The notes under the pieces: model-generated
What the model was told of the DNA's origin: nothing
Seen by the model: the letters and a program-made list of their open reading frames with translations, nothing else
The model's database searches: none
Made by a program: the position numbers and the translations under genes
Part shown: piece by piece, positions 1 to 6,842 of the stretch
Layout: each line of letters opens with the position of its first letter
Position numbering within the stretch: position 1 is the stretch's first letter
Source of the DNA: Bryobacteraceae bacterium
GTDB taxonomy: Bacteria; Acidobacteriota; Terriglobia; Bryobacterales; Bryobacteraceae
Length of the DNA stretch: 22,885 nt
Assembly: GCA_030039005.1 (NCBI GenBank)
Contig: JASHQT010000106.1
Span: forward strand, 1-22,885
Direction: 5' to 3'

Positions 1-2
1 CC

Positions 3-188
3 GAGCACAACGCCGATGCATACTATAGCCATTGGATAGCTGCTATGGAGCGCTTAGTGACCTCGAAAGGCCTAGTCAATTCGAACATTCAAAGGGAGCG
101 AATGCGCGCCCTTGGCGGATTGGCGGAGTCATCGCCGATACGTTACAAGCACGACTGTAAATGCGTTTCGGAGCAAGGCGGCGATTAA
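3..188 (+). CDS. Nitrile hydratase beta/accessory-type protein, C-terminal end (partial)
   Basis: Reading frame 3 is open from the window edge to a TAA at 186-188 and gives about 61 residues. The segment HNADAYYSHWIAAMERLVTS followed by KGLV resembles the C-terminal part of nitrile hydratase accessory and beta-subunit proteins, where a (Y)Y-x-HW-(L/I)-AA-(L/M)-ERL-V-x-x-KGLV stretch is typical. Such proteins help to load the metal (Co or Fe) into nitrile hydratase, or form its beta chain. The start and most of the domain lie outside the window. The last 20 residues have two close cysteines (CKC) and look unlike the usual tail. The family call rests on one short conserved stretch, so accessory protein and beta subunit cannot be told apart. 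Confidence 0.6.
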   Translation, partial: EHNADAYYSHWIAAMERLVTSKGLVNSNIQRERMRALGGLAESSPIRYKHDCKCVSEQGGD

Positions 189-259
189 TCTGGGCGCGAA
201 ACGCTTGTCTATATATCGTATGCCCGTGACTCGCCGATGGAGCCTGTGCTAGCCCATTT

Positions 260-451
260 ATGGACCCATTCGATGAACCATCAAACCTTCCTTGTCCGTA
301 CGAAGACTGCGCGAAACCGCTGTCGCAGAGTCTCAACGAGCTGCTTCGCGGCAACTCTGAGGGGCGGCTATTTGACTGCGCGTGGTGCAGTCGCTCATTC
401 CATATTGTTTTCGAGGCCGACCAACGAATACGGCCCGAAATATTCTGTTGA
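260..451 (+). CDS. Small putative zinc-ribbon protein
   Basis: A 63-residue frame with a CPYEDC knuckle near the N-terminus and a CAWC knuckle about 30 residues later, the spacing expected for a small zinc ribbon. A single C-terminal cysteine follows. No homologue is recognised. The ribosome binding site is weak: a GGAG lies about 20 bases upstream. A second frame that also covers this stretch is open from 237 and runs on into the next gene, so this could be a chance frame. The paired CxxxC/CxxC motif is the only argument for it. It sits between the nitrile hydratase-type tail and the hypothetical gene at 507. Confidence 0.35.
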   Translation: MDPFDEPSNLPCPYEDCAKPLSQSLNELLRGNSEGRLFDCAWCSRSFHIVFEADQRIRPEIFC

Positions 452-506
452 GACCCTGGTTCATATAACCGTACGACCTTTCGATACACTTGGGGAGGAG
501 ATCGCG

Positions 507-845
507 ATGCATCCGGAGACTCAATACTTTGTGAACGAACTTAGGAAGGAGGTGAAGTCCGTTCGAAGCGAACTGGACAACGCTCGGCAACGGTTCGGTG
601 ATAATAAGGACGAATATCTCCACCAGGAGATCGAAAAGGCTTACGTCTGGCTGGATGATGTAGACGCGATGTTCCTCAACGCCCTCGACAAAGATCGGAT
701 TCCGCCACGATCGCTAGTGGAAGAGGCACAAATCTTGAAGCTTGCCGATCATCATTATCGGAACATTGCGCGTACGTTGGTCGATAAGATTCGGGAGTGG
801 TCAGTGACGTTGGGGCCGGCGTTTACGGCAATTGCGGCACAGTGA
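507..845 (+). CDS. Conserved-looking helical hypothetical protein
   Basis: This 112-residue protein starts at the ATG at 507 because a strong GGGGAGGAG ribosome binding site ends 7-8 bases before it. The same frame is open further upstream to 237 without such a signal. The sequence is rich in charged residues and should be almost fully alpha-helical: KEVKSVRSELDNARQRFGD, then helices rich in E, K and L. No signal peptide, membrane segment or catalytic motif is visible. I do not recognise the family. It precedes the integrase module by about 250 bases and may belong to the host chromosome or to the element. Confidence 0.6.
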   Translation: MHPETQYFVNELRKEVKSVRSELDNARQRFGDNKDEYLHQEIEKAYVWLDDVDAMFLNALDKDRIPPRSLVEEAQILKLADHHYRNIARTLVDKIREWSVTLGPAFTAIAAQ

Positions 846-1091
846 ATAGCTATTGTTTTGATTCAAGTGGATCCAGAGCTTGCGTTCGCCGTGGTGTGGG
901 TGTGGCGGAACCCAGCGGAAATTGAGCTTTCATTCCAATGGCGCATCAGGTCTGCCCAACATAACATTGGACCGGCGTCGCGGCATCTGCGATATTTGTT
1001 TGCGGGATGGTGATCGGTGACGATCCAGACGTCGGCTGATGCTAGCCTGGTCGATCTTCAAAGCGATCGCTTCTTGAAACCAGGAGAGTTT

Positions 1092-1325
1092 ATGGCGGAT
1101 TCGCTATTGACCGAGATCGAGGTCGCAAAGTATCTTCACTTATCCGTAGCCTGCGTTCGGCGCTGGCGGCTCGAGCGGCGAGGGCCAAGATTCTTTAAGA
1201 TCGGAGCGCTCGTCCGATATAGACCAGAGGATGTGGAAGATTGGATCAATGCCCAGCCAGCCGGCGGCGGCAATGAACTCGTCGGAGGCGAGGCAGCGCT
1301 TCTTGCTCCGTCAGGCAGATCGTGA
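1092..1325 (+). CDS. Excisionase-like helix-turn-helix DNA-binding protein
   Basis: A 77-residue protein with a MerR/AlpA-type winged helix: TEIEVAKYLHLSVACVRRWR is the helix-turn-helix, followed by RRGPRFFKIGALVRYRPEDV, the usual wing pattern of the HTH_17/excisionase family. Such proteins bend DNA at att sites or regulate an integrase. The ATG at 1092 is preferred over the GTG at 1017 because AGGAGA stands about 6 bases upstream. The integrase starts 27 bases after its stop, which supports a xis-int pair. The tail after the HTH is low complexity (Gly/Ala/Ser) and probably disordered. Confidence 0.78.
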   Translation: MADSLLTEIEVAKYLHLSVACVRRWRLERRGPRFFKIGALVRYRPEDVEDWINAQPAGGGNELVGGEAALLAPSGRS

Positions 1326-1352
1326 TCCACTGCAGTGTCCAAGGGGACCCGC

Positions 1353-2846
1353 ATGGCCGTTTACAAACAAAAAGAATCGAAAAACTGGTGGTACAAGTTC
1401 AACTGGAATAGCACGCTGATTCGCGAAAGCACGAAGCAGACGAATAAGCGAATCGCCCAGCAAATGGAGGCCGCGCACAAGGCCTCGCTCGCGCGGGGTG
1501 AAGTAGGCATTCGGCAAAGAGAACCGGTGCCCACACTGGCAGACTTCGCCGAAGAGCAATTCCTCCCGTTCGTTCGCTCGACCAGTGCCGCCAAACCGAA
1601 CACCGTCAGGTTCTACCGGAACAGTGTCGCGATTCTCAAGGAATATTCAAGGATTTCATCACTTCCGCTCGACCGAATCACGTCCGAGGTCATCGCGGCC
1701 TTCGTGGCACACCGTCAAAAGGACGAAGTCGAGATAGCGACGGTGAACCGCGACTTGGCCACGTTACGCCGCATGTTCCATCTCGCGACCGAATGGGGAA
1801 AGGTCACGCGAGTTCTGCCGCGCGTTCGCTTGCTCGCGGGCGAAAACCACCGCGAGCGCGTCCTCTCGTTTGAAGAGGAGAAATCGTATCTCGATGCTGC
1901 AGTCGCCATTGGACACGGGATCGAGGAGGCATACCAGCAGGCCCTTAAGGGCATTCGCGCAGTCCAGCGCGGTCAGCAGCCAAGGCTCCCGGACTCGTAC
2001 CTCCTCCGTGATGTTGCGACCATCCTGATTGATTGCGCTCTTCGTCCCGAGGAGTGCTTCCGGCTCAAGTGGGAGAACTTTCGCGACGGACTCATCGATA
2101 TCCATAAAGGCAAAGGAAAGGGTTCGCGACGCCGGATTCCGGCTAGCCAGCGTGTTCAGGGAATTCTAGAAATGCGAAAGGGGCAATCTGCTTCGGATTG
2201 GATCTTCCCGGCACCCACCCGGAGCGGCCACATCGAGCCTTCGAGCATCAAGAAGCAACACGCTGCGGCGATCAAAGCCGCCGAGGTCCAGCCCTTCGTC
2301 CTGTACACGTTACGGCACACGTGTCTAACCCGCTGGGCAAGGCACATGGACCCGTTCACCCTGCACGTCCTTGCCGGCCACACGGACATGAACACGACCA
2401 AACGCTACATTCATCCGAACGAGGCACACATTCGCGAGGCAATGGCCAAGGTTTGGGGTAGGCATAGTTTTGGGCATAGTGACGAAAAAGGCGATCCGAA
2501 GGCCGTCTCTGATTTATCTGCAAATGATTCTATTAATAAGGACTTAACTGGAGCCACCCGCCGGGATCGAACCGGCGACCTGCTGATTACGAAGCCATCC
2601 ATGTCAAGTCTCAGGAGTATTTTCTTGTCTCTTTTCTCATCATATTTTGAGCAGCTTGCGGAGTTACTCAGTCATGGGAGCACACCAGAGAACACACGAG
2701 ATTCCGCCGAGTTGCTGACAAAACTGCTGACAAAAGTGGCCGAGAGACTGGGTCCTCGGTGGGCGTCATCAACCTGCCGCGACCGTCTGGGGAGACACAA
2801 GCGACTCGACTGTCAGCCGAGGGCCGTAGGTTCGAACCCTAAGTGA
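1353..2846 (+). CDS. Tyrosine recombinase/integrase
   Basis: A 497-residue site-specific recombinase that integrates or excises a mobile element. The N-terminal part has an arm-binding-like start and a SAM-like core-binding domain (about 60-160). In the catalytic domain I see Arg231 in ALRPEECFRLKW, a basic Gly/Lys/Arg loop, Arg321 in YTLRHTC, His343 in LAGHTD and the nucleophile Tyr352 in KRYIHP. The usual first His of HxxR is Tyr318, a tolerated variation. ATG at 1353 follows AAGGGG; a GTG at 1335 is in frame. The frame runs about 145 residues past the tyrosine. Residues about 399-415 are the antisense reading of a tRNA 3' half (GATRRDRTGDLLIT), so the C-terminus is shaped by the att site and probably not a folded domain. 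Confidence 0.9.
   Translation: MAVYKQKESKNWWYKFNWNSTLIRESTKQTNKRIAQQMEAAHKASLARGEVGIRQREPVPTLADFAEEQFLPFVRSTSAAKPNTVRFYRNSVAILKEYSRISSLPLDRITSEVIAAFVAHRQKDEVEIATVNRDLATLRRMFHLATEWGKVTRVLPRVRLLAGENHRERVLSFEEEKSYLDAAVAIGHGIEEAYQQALKGIRAVQRGQQPRLPDSYLLRDVATILIDCALRPEECFRLKWENFRDGLIDIHKGKGKGSRRRIPASQRVQGILEMRKGQSASDWIFPAPTRSGHIEPSSIKKQHAAAIKAAEVQPFVLYTLRHTCLTRWARHMDPFTLHVLAGHTDMNTTKRYIHPNEAHIREAMAKVWGRHSFGHSDEKGDPKAVSDLSANDSINKDLTGATRRDRTGDLLITKPSMSSLRSIFLSLFSSYFEQLAELLSHGSTPENTRDSAELLTKLLTKVAERLGPRWASSTCRDRLGRHKRLDCQPRAVGSNPK
2549..2596 (-). repeat. tRNA-Thr 3'-half fragment, probable attachment site core
   Basis: Read on the minus strand this is the 3' half of a tRNA: anticodon loop TTCGTAA (anticodon CGU, Thr), 3' anticodon strand TCAGC, a perfect T-arm (GCCGG, TTCGATC, CCGGC), acceptor strand and an encoded CCA at 2549-2551. 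Past 2596 the 5' anticodon strand does not pair and no D-arm is present, so the gene is not complete. Integrases that use tRNA genes carry exactly such a 3' half as attP/attL core. Its position inside the integrase reading frame is typical of this class. The partner copy is not in the window. Confidence 0.75.
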
Positions 2847-3350
2847 AGAGCCAATCAGGTCACACATACGGAGAAGTTCCAACACGAGGTCTTCGGGAGC
2901 GCATCGGCTGCATAGACAAGAAGCGGGCGGCTCGCGCACCAAGCTGTACGTGCTCTCATTCTTGCACGATATCCTGAATTGGCGAATGGCGAAGTACGCT
3001 GGCGATCTGGCGGGTGAGGCATCCAATATTGCGGCGGTAGCCCCAACGCTCACCCTTGAGACCGGGCATAGTCGGAAGAAATTGTATGTGCGCTTTAGCG
3101 AAGGCGAAGCTTCACTCGATTCCGCTCGAGATCGAGGTCGATGAGCGAAAAGTGGGATTATGTTCGTGGGTGGCCCGTGGCGTCTGCCATCTCGTCGATT
3201 CCCGAGCGCCATGTTGGACAAAGAGTTCAGGCCGCCGCAGTTGATTGCCAGCATTCGCGGCTGCACAAGTCTTGCAATCCATCCGGTACGCTACCGCAAA
3301 GGGACCTCAGACGCCCGCCAGTTCTTAGCCCAAGTTCGGGACGACGATAC
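2847..3350. other. Stretch without a convincing gene
   Basis: Several frames of 60-165 codons exist on both strands, but none has a recognisable motif, plausible composition or a good ribosome binding site; they are rich in Arg, Ser, Pro and Cys. The region lies between the integrase and the 3' end of the minus-strand HAD gene. It could be decayed element DNA or a long 3' region. I see no clear promoter, repeat or terminator in it. Confidence 0.5.
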
Positions 3351-3890
3351 TCAATCTTGCCCTCCGACGTCGTGCGATTCCGAACGGGCGAGCATCGCGT
3401 CCCGAGGCTTCGGGCTTCGTAACATGAGTATGAGGGCAGCGACAAGATCGTCAAAGAGATATGCAAGCTTGACCAACTTGCGGTCTGCCGCCGATCGGAC
3501 GCGGCCTACCCGAATGAAGCGGGCTCCGACCCGCCACGCAAATAGTCCATCAACAGTGATCTTGTCACCTATCACTATTAGCGGTAAGGATCGATGGACT
3601 GGGGGCAGACCGCATAATATCTTGACGCTAGGCTTGCGATGGGGCGTGTCGATCAGCGCACATCCCACATTGCAAGCGACGAGCCGGTTTCTTCTGTTGC
3701 TGCGATGATTCGAGAATACATATACGATATTGCGTGAAGCTAATTCGGTGATCGTCGCAAGCACAGCGGCAGTAAAAGCCGACTGGCCGTCGGCGGTGAT
3801 CGTGCCATCAACATCAAGAATGACCGTCGTGTCGCTGATCTTGCTAGTGTCAAGCGTCTCAAAGTTCGGACATATTCGATGCTTAGTCAT
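3351..3890 (-). CDS. HAD-superfamily phosphatase (YqeG/HAD-IIIA-like)
   Basis: A 179-residue cytoplasmic hydrolase that should remove phosphate through an aspartyl-phosphate intermediate with Mg2+. Motif I is ILDVDGT with nucleophile Asp26 and acid/base Asp28. Motif II is VFSN with Ser60. Motif III is the RKPSVK segment (Lys86 or Lys90), and motif IV is IVIGDKITVDG with Asp109 and Asp114. The short insert between motifs and the KP before the GD motif recall the YqeG group. The substrate is unknown. It is the last gene of the minus-strand operon. Its ATG overlaps the end of the upstream frame by 8 bases, so translation is probably coupled. The 35-residue C-terminal tail is Arg/Ser rich and less typical. 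Confidence 0.8.
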   Translation of the reverse strand: MTKHRICPNFETLDTSKISDTTVILDVDGTITADGQSAFTAAVLATITELASRNIVYVFSNHRSNRRNRLVACNVGCALIDTPHRKPSVKILCGLPPVHRSLPLIVIGDKITVDGLFAWRVGARFIRVGRVRSAADRKLVKLAYLFDDLVAALILMLRSPKPRDAMLARSESHDVGGQD

Positions 3891-4065
3891 AATTCAGATT
3901 TCGCTTCTCGGAGCGGATCTCCACATCGGCCGTGTAGAACTGGGCCCACTTATCCGGGAACGCTGGTTTGTCTTTATGCATCAGTGTGTTGACTAATTCG
4001 TGAGGTTTTCCGTTTTTATCTCGGAACAGCCTTACTGAAACGTACCGCGCCAGATCATCGGTCAC
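3883..4065 (-). CDS. Small hypothetical protein upstream of the HAD gene (start uncertain)
   Basis: The 60-residue frame from a GTG at 4065 reads like real coding sequence (VSVRLFRDKNGKPHELVNTL), with balanced composition and an 8-base overlap with the HAD start. No family is recognised. The start is doubtful because no good ribosome binding site precedes the GTG. The frame stays open upstream without any ATG, GTG or TTG until the TAG at 4138-4140, which is the stop of the DUF47-like gene in the same frame. The open stretch (starting TDDSWRQLLG) also looks coding. So the true protein may be longer through an unusual start, or the TAG may have split one longer gene. Confidence 0.5.
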   Translation of the reverse strand: MTDDLARYVSVRLFRDKNGKPHELVNTLMHKDKPAFPDKWAQFYTADVEIRSEKRNLNYD

Positions 4066-4137
4066 ATTCGTCGTTGTCTTCGGAAATGACCACGGGACAG
4101 ACGCACTCCCAAGTAATTGTCGCCAGGAATCATCTGT

Positions 4138-4761
4138 CTACTCGGAATCCAGGTGAAGAAGCTGTCTGATAGCTGAAGTAGACAGCGTGACGGCCAGAAG
4201 TAGCGCATTGCAGATTTCCCTGTTGGTGAAGACCGTGAGGCCCTGATCGTCTCTGGAAGAGAGATCGGTCACCGAACTCCGCAGGAGGTCGTGGGCGTGG
4301 GTTAGAAGTTCAGTAACTGTAGGAGAATCCTGGGTCAACGCGGCGCTGTGAGCTATGGCTTCAAGGAGCGCGCAGATCTCTTCCGCAGATGCTTTGAGAC
4401 AAGCGCAACAAGCCGGAATCGATTCCATCAGCCAGGTGCAGGGGTACACGCCGAGCAGAAACGCTGCCTCTTCGATTGCACCTAGTATGCTGTTAAGGCT
4501 CGACGAGAGTAGGCGCAGAGCCTCGGGTTTGCAGCCGTTGCTGAAGACCGTCGTAAATTCCGAGAGTAGGGCCGTATTCTCGGATGCAAGGCGGTCATTG
4601 TTTGTCTGGAGCAGTCGGATGCTTCCTGCGAGCTGAGGCCGGATTCCTATAAAAGATCCTGCCTCCTCTACCAAAAGAGACGTCGCGCCTTTGATGAGCG
4701 CGGCCTGCGCCACAAGGTTCTCGAAAACATGTGCTTGGTCTTTGGGGATGTTTCGCGCCAC
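4138..4761 (-). CDS. DUF47/PhoU-like helical protein
   Basis: A 207-residue all-helical protein that resembles the DUF47 family, the PhoU-like partner of Pit phosphate transporters. The opening (DQAHVFENLVAQAALIKGA) matches the family's F-x-x-L-x-x-QA-x-x-x-x-x-GA helix, and LNSILGAIEEAAFLLGVY corresponds to the conserved LDDVLDAIEEAA helix. The E/DxxxD metal-binding residues of classic PhoU are less clear, so this is a divergent member. The GTG at 4761 is chosen because AGGAGA lies 7 bases upstream; the frame is open beyond it without a good signal. It stands in a minus-strand operon behind MCDYSL-1 and a fluoride-type riboswitch. No Pit transporter is present in the window. Confidence 0.65.
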   Translation of the reverse strand: MARNIPKDQAHVFENLVAQAALIKGATSLLVEEAGSFIGIRPQLAGSIRLLQTNNDRLASENTALLSEFTTVFSNGCKPEALRLLSSSLNSILGAIEEAAFLLGVYPCTWLMESIPACCACLKASAEEICALLEAIAHSAALTQDSPTVTELLTHAHDLLRSSVTDLSSRDDQGLTVFTNREICNALLLAVTLSTSAIRQLLHLDSE

Positions 4762-5037
4762 GGTGTATCTCCTGGGGTCCTCAGGTGAACGAGCCAACGA
4801 CTGGTCGGGTGTGGCGACGTGGTGCGAGCAGGTACGTCTGATCGAGAATCGGGACGCTCCTCCAATGTTGTTTGAGGTTTCGTTCCAGAGCGGGAGGGAG
4901 ACAAAAGCAGTTCGCCATGAAGGTCGCGGAACGCGTGCCGCCTGGTATACACGTGTGGCCAACGCGCTCGCTCGGTTTGAGTTGGGCTTCGCCCATCAAG
5001 CTAAGTCTCTTCACCGGATCGATCCCTTGGCTTTCGA

Positions 5038-5571
5038 TCACCAAACGCCGGGGAGGCCCTCGGGCAGGGTACGTCGGAGGCTTGCTGGTCGGCCGCGTAG
5101 TCCATCAGGAGAACGTTGAACGACAAGATATTCATTATTTCGCGACACTGTCTCTAGTACCTGAACTCCAACTCCCGGCCCGAATCTCTGCAATAGGACT
5201 TCGCGCCCATTCATGAAACGGACTGCGTCACGATAGCGGTTCTGCGACGCTGTTACCTCAGTAAACGTTACCTCCTCCCGCGCACTGACGGCCGCGGACC
5301 GCTGGATTTCTTCGGGGATGCCATAGAGTCTTAGAAGCGCACCTGGAGGAATACAAACGGCACAAACGACCGGTATGGCCCGAGCGTCAGTACGCCGCAT
5401 TCGCACCTTCCACCACGGCACACGTTGAGCTCGGCCAAGTGAAGTCCTTGCAGCCTGAACTTCTTCAGGGGACGCTAAGCCTACAGAGCCGTTTGGAAAT
5501 CTATGCGTCATCAACACCTCTCCTTCGGCTACCAGCCTATTTGGAAGGTTCATCAGCGAATAGTCACACAT
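5038..5571 (-). CDS. MCDYSL-family hypothetical protein, copy 1
   Basis: A 177-residue soluble protein of unknown function. It begins MCDYSLMNLPNRL, a start shared with the paralogue at 9750. Both also share an AVCIPPGA segment and a C-terminal block (TFTE, then S-x-N-x-(F/Y)-RDA-(V/L)-R and NGREVLLQ). Proteins beginning MCDYSL are known as uncharacterised conserved proteins in several soil bacteria. The ATG at 5571 follows AGGGAGAG about 9 bases upstream. This copy is the first gene of the minus-strand operon whose leader carries a type B fluoride-like aptamer. The Cys2 at the very N-terminus is striking and could be a modification or metal site, which is inference. The last 30 residues are Arg/Pro rich and not shared with copy 2. 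Confidence 0.8.
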   Translation of the reverse strand: MCDYSLMNLPNRLVAEGEVLMTHRFPNGSVGLASPEEVQAARTSLGRAQRVPWWKVRMRRTDARAIPVVCAVCIPPGALLRLYGIPEEIQRSAAVSAREEVTFTEVTASQNRYRDAVRFMNGREVLLQRFGPGVGVQVLETVSRNNEYLVVQRSPDGLRGRPASLRRTLPEGLPGVW

Positions 5572-5814
5572 GGTCTTCTCTCCCTTTTTAAGCGAAGCTG
5601 CTGCTGGGGACGACCTGCCCGTTGCAGGAAAGACGAGAGCATAGACTGGCTCCGCAATGGTATCGGTTGGCATTTCTGCCGAGCTTGTTGCCTCGGCGGA
5701 TCTTGTGAGTCGCAGTGGCCCGTCGTCTTGGTTCCATGGAACCGCTTTCGTAAACTTCTAAGCTGGAAAGTCTGAGGAAGGCCAGCGTTCGCAGACACCC
5801 ACAGCAATCCCGCT

Positions 5815-5866
5815 GCAGGAGTCATTGACCGCCGTTTGAGGCGATGATGTTGCGGACTCCACCGCC
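5815..5866 (-). promoter_or_regulatory. Fluoride (crcB)-type riboswitch aptamer, type B copy 1
   Basis: On the minus strand the aptamer begins GGCGGUGGAGUCCGC. GCGG/CCGC forms P1. AUCGCC/GGCGGU forms P3. GGAGU pairs with ACUCC of the AAUGACUCCUGC end as in crcB RNAs. The canonical A6 and U38 are G (5862) and C (5827), a compensatory swap. Beyond the aptamer, ACUCCUGCAGC (5812-5822) can instead pair with GCUGUGGGUGU (5795-5805), 10 of 11 positions including wobbles, which would dismantle the aptamer. No U-run follows that stem. It leads MCDYSL-1, DUF47 and HAD after about 240 bases of leader. Confidence 0.82.
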
Positions 5867-5872
5867 AGCTAA

Positions 5873-5902
5873 AACCTAACAGAAAGCTGCTCTTCGAGTC
5901 AA
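5873..5902 (-). promoter_or_regulatory. Sigma70-like promoter of the MCDYSL-1 operon
   Basis: TTGACT (5902-5897), an 18-base spacer and TAGGTT (5878-5873). The -10 ends 6 bases before the aptamer, exactly as in the metK promoter, which uses the same TAGGTT hexamer. Transcription should therefore start at or just before P1. Confidence 0.65.
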
Positions 5903-6040
5903 GACGCGACGGCGCGCAGGCGCGCGAGGTCGCGGCCACGGTCGAGCAAGCTCAGACTCAGCCATTCGCCTCGGGACCGAAATGTATAGACGACACAAGT
6001 GGACATAGTTAGGGGTATTCCAAAACGGGAGTCGCGACAT

Positions 6041-6069
6041 TTGACGAACCCAATCGCTGCGCTGATAAT
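6041..6069 (+). promoter_or_regulatory. Sigma70-like promoter of the Nudix-Hsp70 operon
   Basis: TTGACG (6041-6046), 17-base spacer, GATAAT (6064-6069). The aptamer begins 9 bases after the -10. The divergent MCDYSL-1 promoter lies 138 bases away; that interval holds no gene that I can support. Confidence 0.7.
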
Positions 6070-6078
6070 GAAAATCGA

Positions 6079-6130
6079 GGCGTTGGAGTTCGCCAATAAG
6101 CGCCCCATCACCGGGGAAGATGACTCCTAC
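6079..6130 (+). promoter_or_regulatory. Fluoride (crcB)-type riboswitch aptamer, type A copy 1
   Basis: GGCGUUGGAGUUCGCC gives P1 (GGCG/CGCC) with the conserved UGGAGUU loop. A CCCC/GGGG P3 follows, then AAGAUGACUCCUAC, which closes the pseudoknot (GGAGU/ACUCC). This differs from canonical crcB RNA mainly at the 6-38 contact, here U6083 and A6118. Right after it, ATGACTC (6120-6126) can pair with GAGTCAT (6148-6154), an alternative stem that competes with the aptamer. It leads the Nudix gene after about 200 bases. Confidence 0.85.
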
Positions 6131-6327
6131 GATGGATGTTAACGGATGAGTCATTGCCTCGGACCCAAAATCACGCGAAAATACCCCATTCGCGGACTTC
6201 GGTGCCCTCTGAGGTCCTTGGGTAAACGAAGAACTTGAACTAAGGGTCTTGGTACGCGTCATCGGATACGCGAGGCATGTCGTGATTACCGCCAATGGAT
6301 GCCGATCGGACTTGAGAAGAAACAGGT

Positions 6328-6804
6328 ATGGATCTCTGGAAAATCTGCGATATGGGCCACATTCATTGGGGCGACACGGGAGCTGCCGGATTTCTCTTTC
6401 GGCACGTCCTCGACAGTGGCGAATCCAGTTTTCTGCTTCAGCAACGTTCCACTGCGGTTGACTACCCAGGAACGTGGGGTATTCCCGGCGGTGCCATTCG
6501 CGATGGGGAGTCTCCTGAGGCGGCTGCGAGGCGCGAGTTTCAAGAGGAGATCGGCCCCTTGCCTTCGTATCGTATTACCGGAATGAAGGTTCAGGACTGT
6601 GGAGGAAATTGGCAATTCCATATGATCTTTGCGGACGTCTCGGAGCCATTCCTCGCGTTCTGCGGGAAAGAGACAGATTCAACCGGATGGTTTACGAAGA
6701 GCGAGATGACCTCGCTGGAGTTGCATCCTGGTCTAGAGGCGTGGCTTCGTGAACAGATGCCTGGTGTAGAGGAGACTCCATTGTCGCCCTGGAAGCGGCC
6801 TTGA
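6328..6804 (+). CDS. Nudix hydrolase
   Basis: A 158-residue Mg2+-dependent hydrolase of nucleoside diphosphate-linked substrates. The Nudix box is complete at residues 55-76 (G-x5-E, x7, REFQEEIG): Gly55, Glu61, Arg69, Glu70, Glu73 and Glu74 are present. The upstream strand (GFLFRH, FLLQQRS) and PGTWGIPGG are typical of the MutT/ADP-ribose group. The C-terminal helix has HPGLEAWLREQMP. The start at 6328 is preceded only by a weak GAGAAG; ATG at 6352 is an alternative that keeps the whole fold. It is first in the operon after a type A aptamer, 38 bases ahead of the Hsp70-like gene. House-cleaning of damaged or accumulating nucleotides is a plausible role (inference). Confidence 0.88.
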   Translation: MDLWKICDMGHIHWGDTGAAGFLFRHVLDSGESSFLLQQRSTAVDYPGTWGIPGGAIRDGESPEAAARREFQEEIGPLPSYRITGMKVQDCGGNWQFHMIFADVSEPFLAFCGKETDSTGWFTKSEMTSLELHPGLEAWLREQMPGVEETPLSPWKRP

Positions 6805-6842
6805 AAACTTCGATGTCAATGTTTCGGGGAAGGCCATAGCAC

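Noticed and set aside
105..140. AUGACUCC on the minus strand near the left edge as a seventh aptamer
   Set aside because: No upstream GG-G-UGGAGU half or P1/P3 pairing, and it lies inside the nitrile hydratase-type coding end.
2805..2853. tRNA-Asp-like 3' half on the plus strand (CTGTCAG loop, GTAGG-TTCGAAC-CCTAA T-arm, CCA) at the end of the integrase frame
   Set aside because: No D-arm or matching 5' acceptor strand upstream and the outer T-stem pair is mismatched. It may be a degenerate att relic, but it is not a tRNA gene.
3160..3708. 182-codon plus-strand frame opposite the HAD gene
   Set aside because: Arg/Ser/Pro-rich antisense reading; the minus strand has the complete HAD motifs.
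4781..5044. 87-codon minus-strand frame between MCDYSL-1 and the DUF47 gene, with a GTG that overlaps the MCDYSL-1 stop
   Set aside because: The position is operon-like, but the composition (Arg, Pro, Ser, Cys) looks random, no motif is seen and no clear ribosome binding site precedes it.
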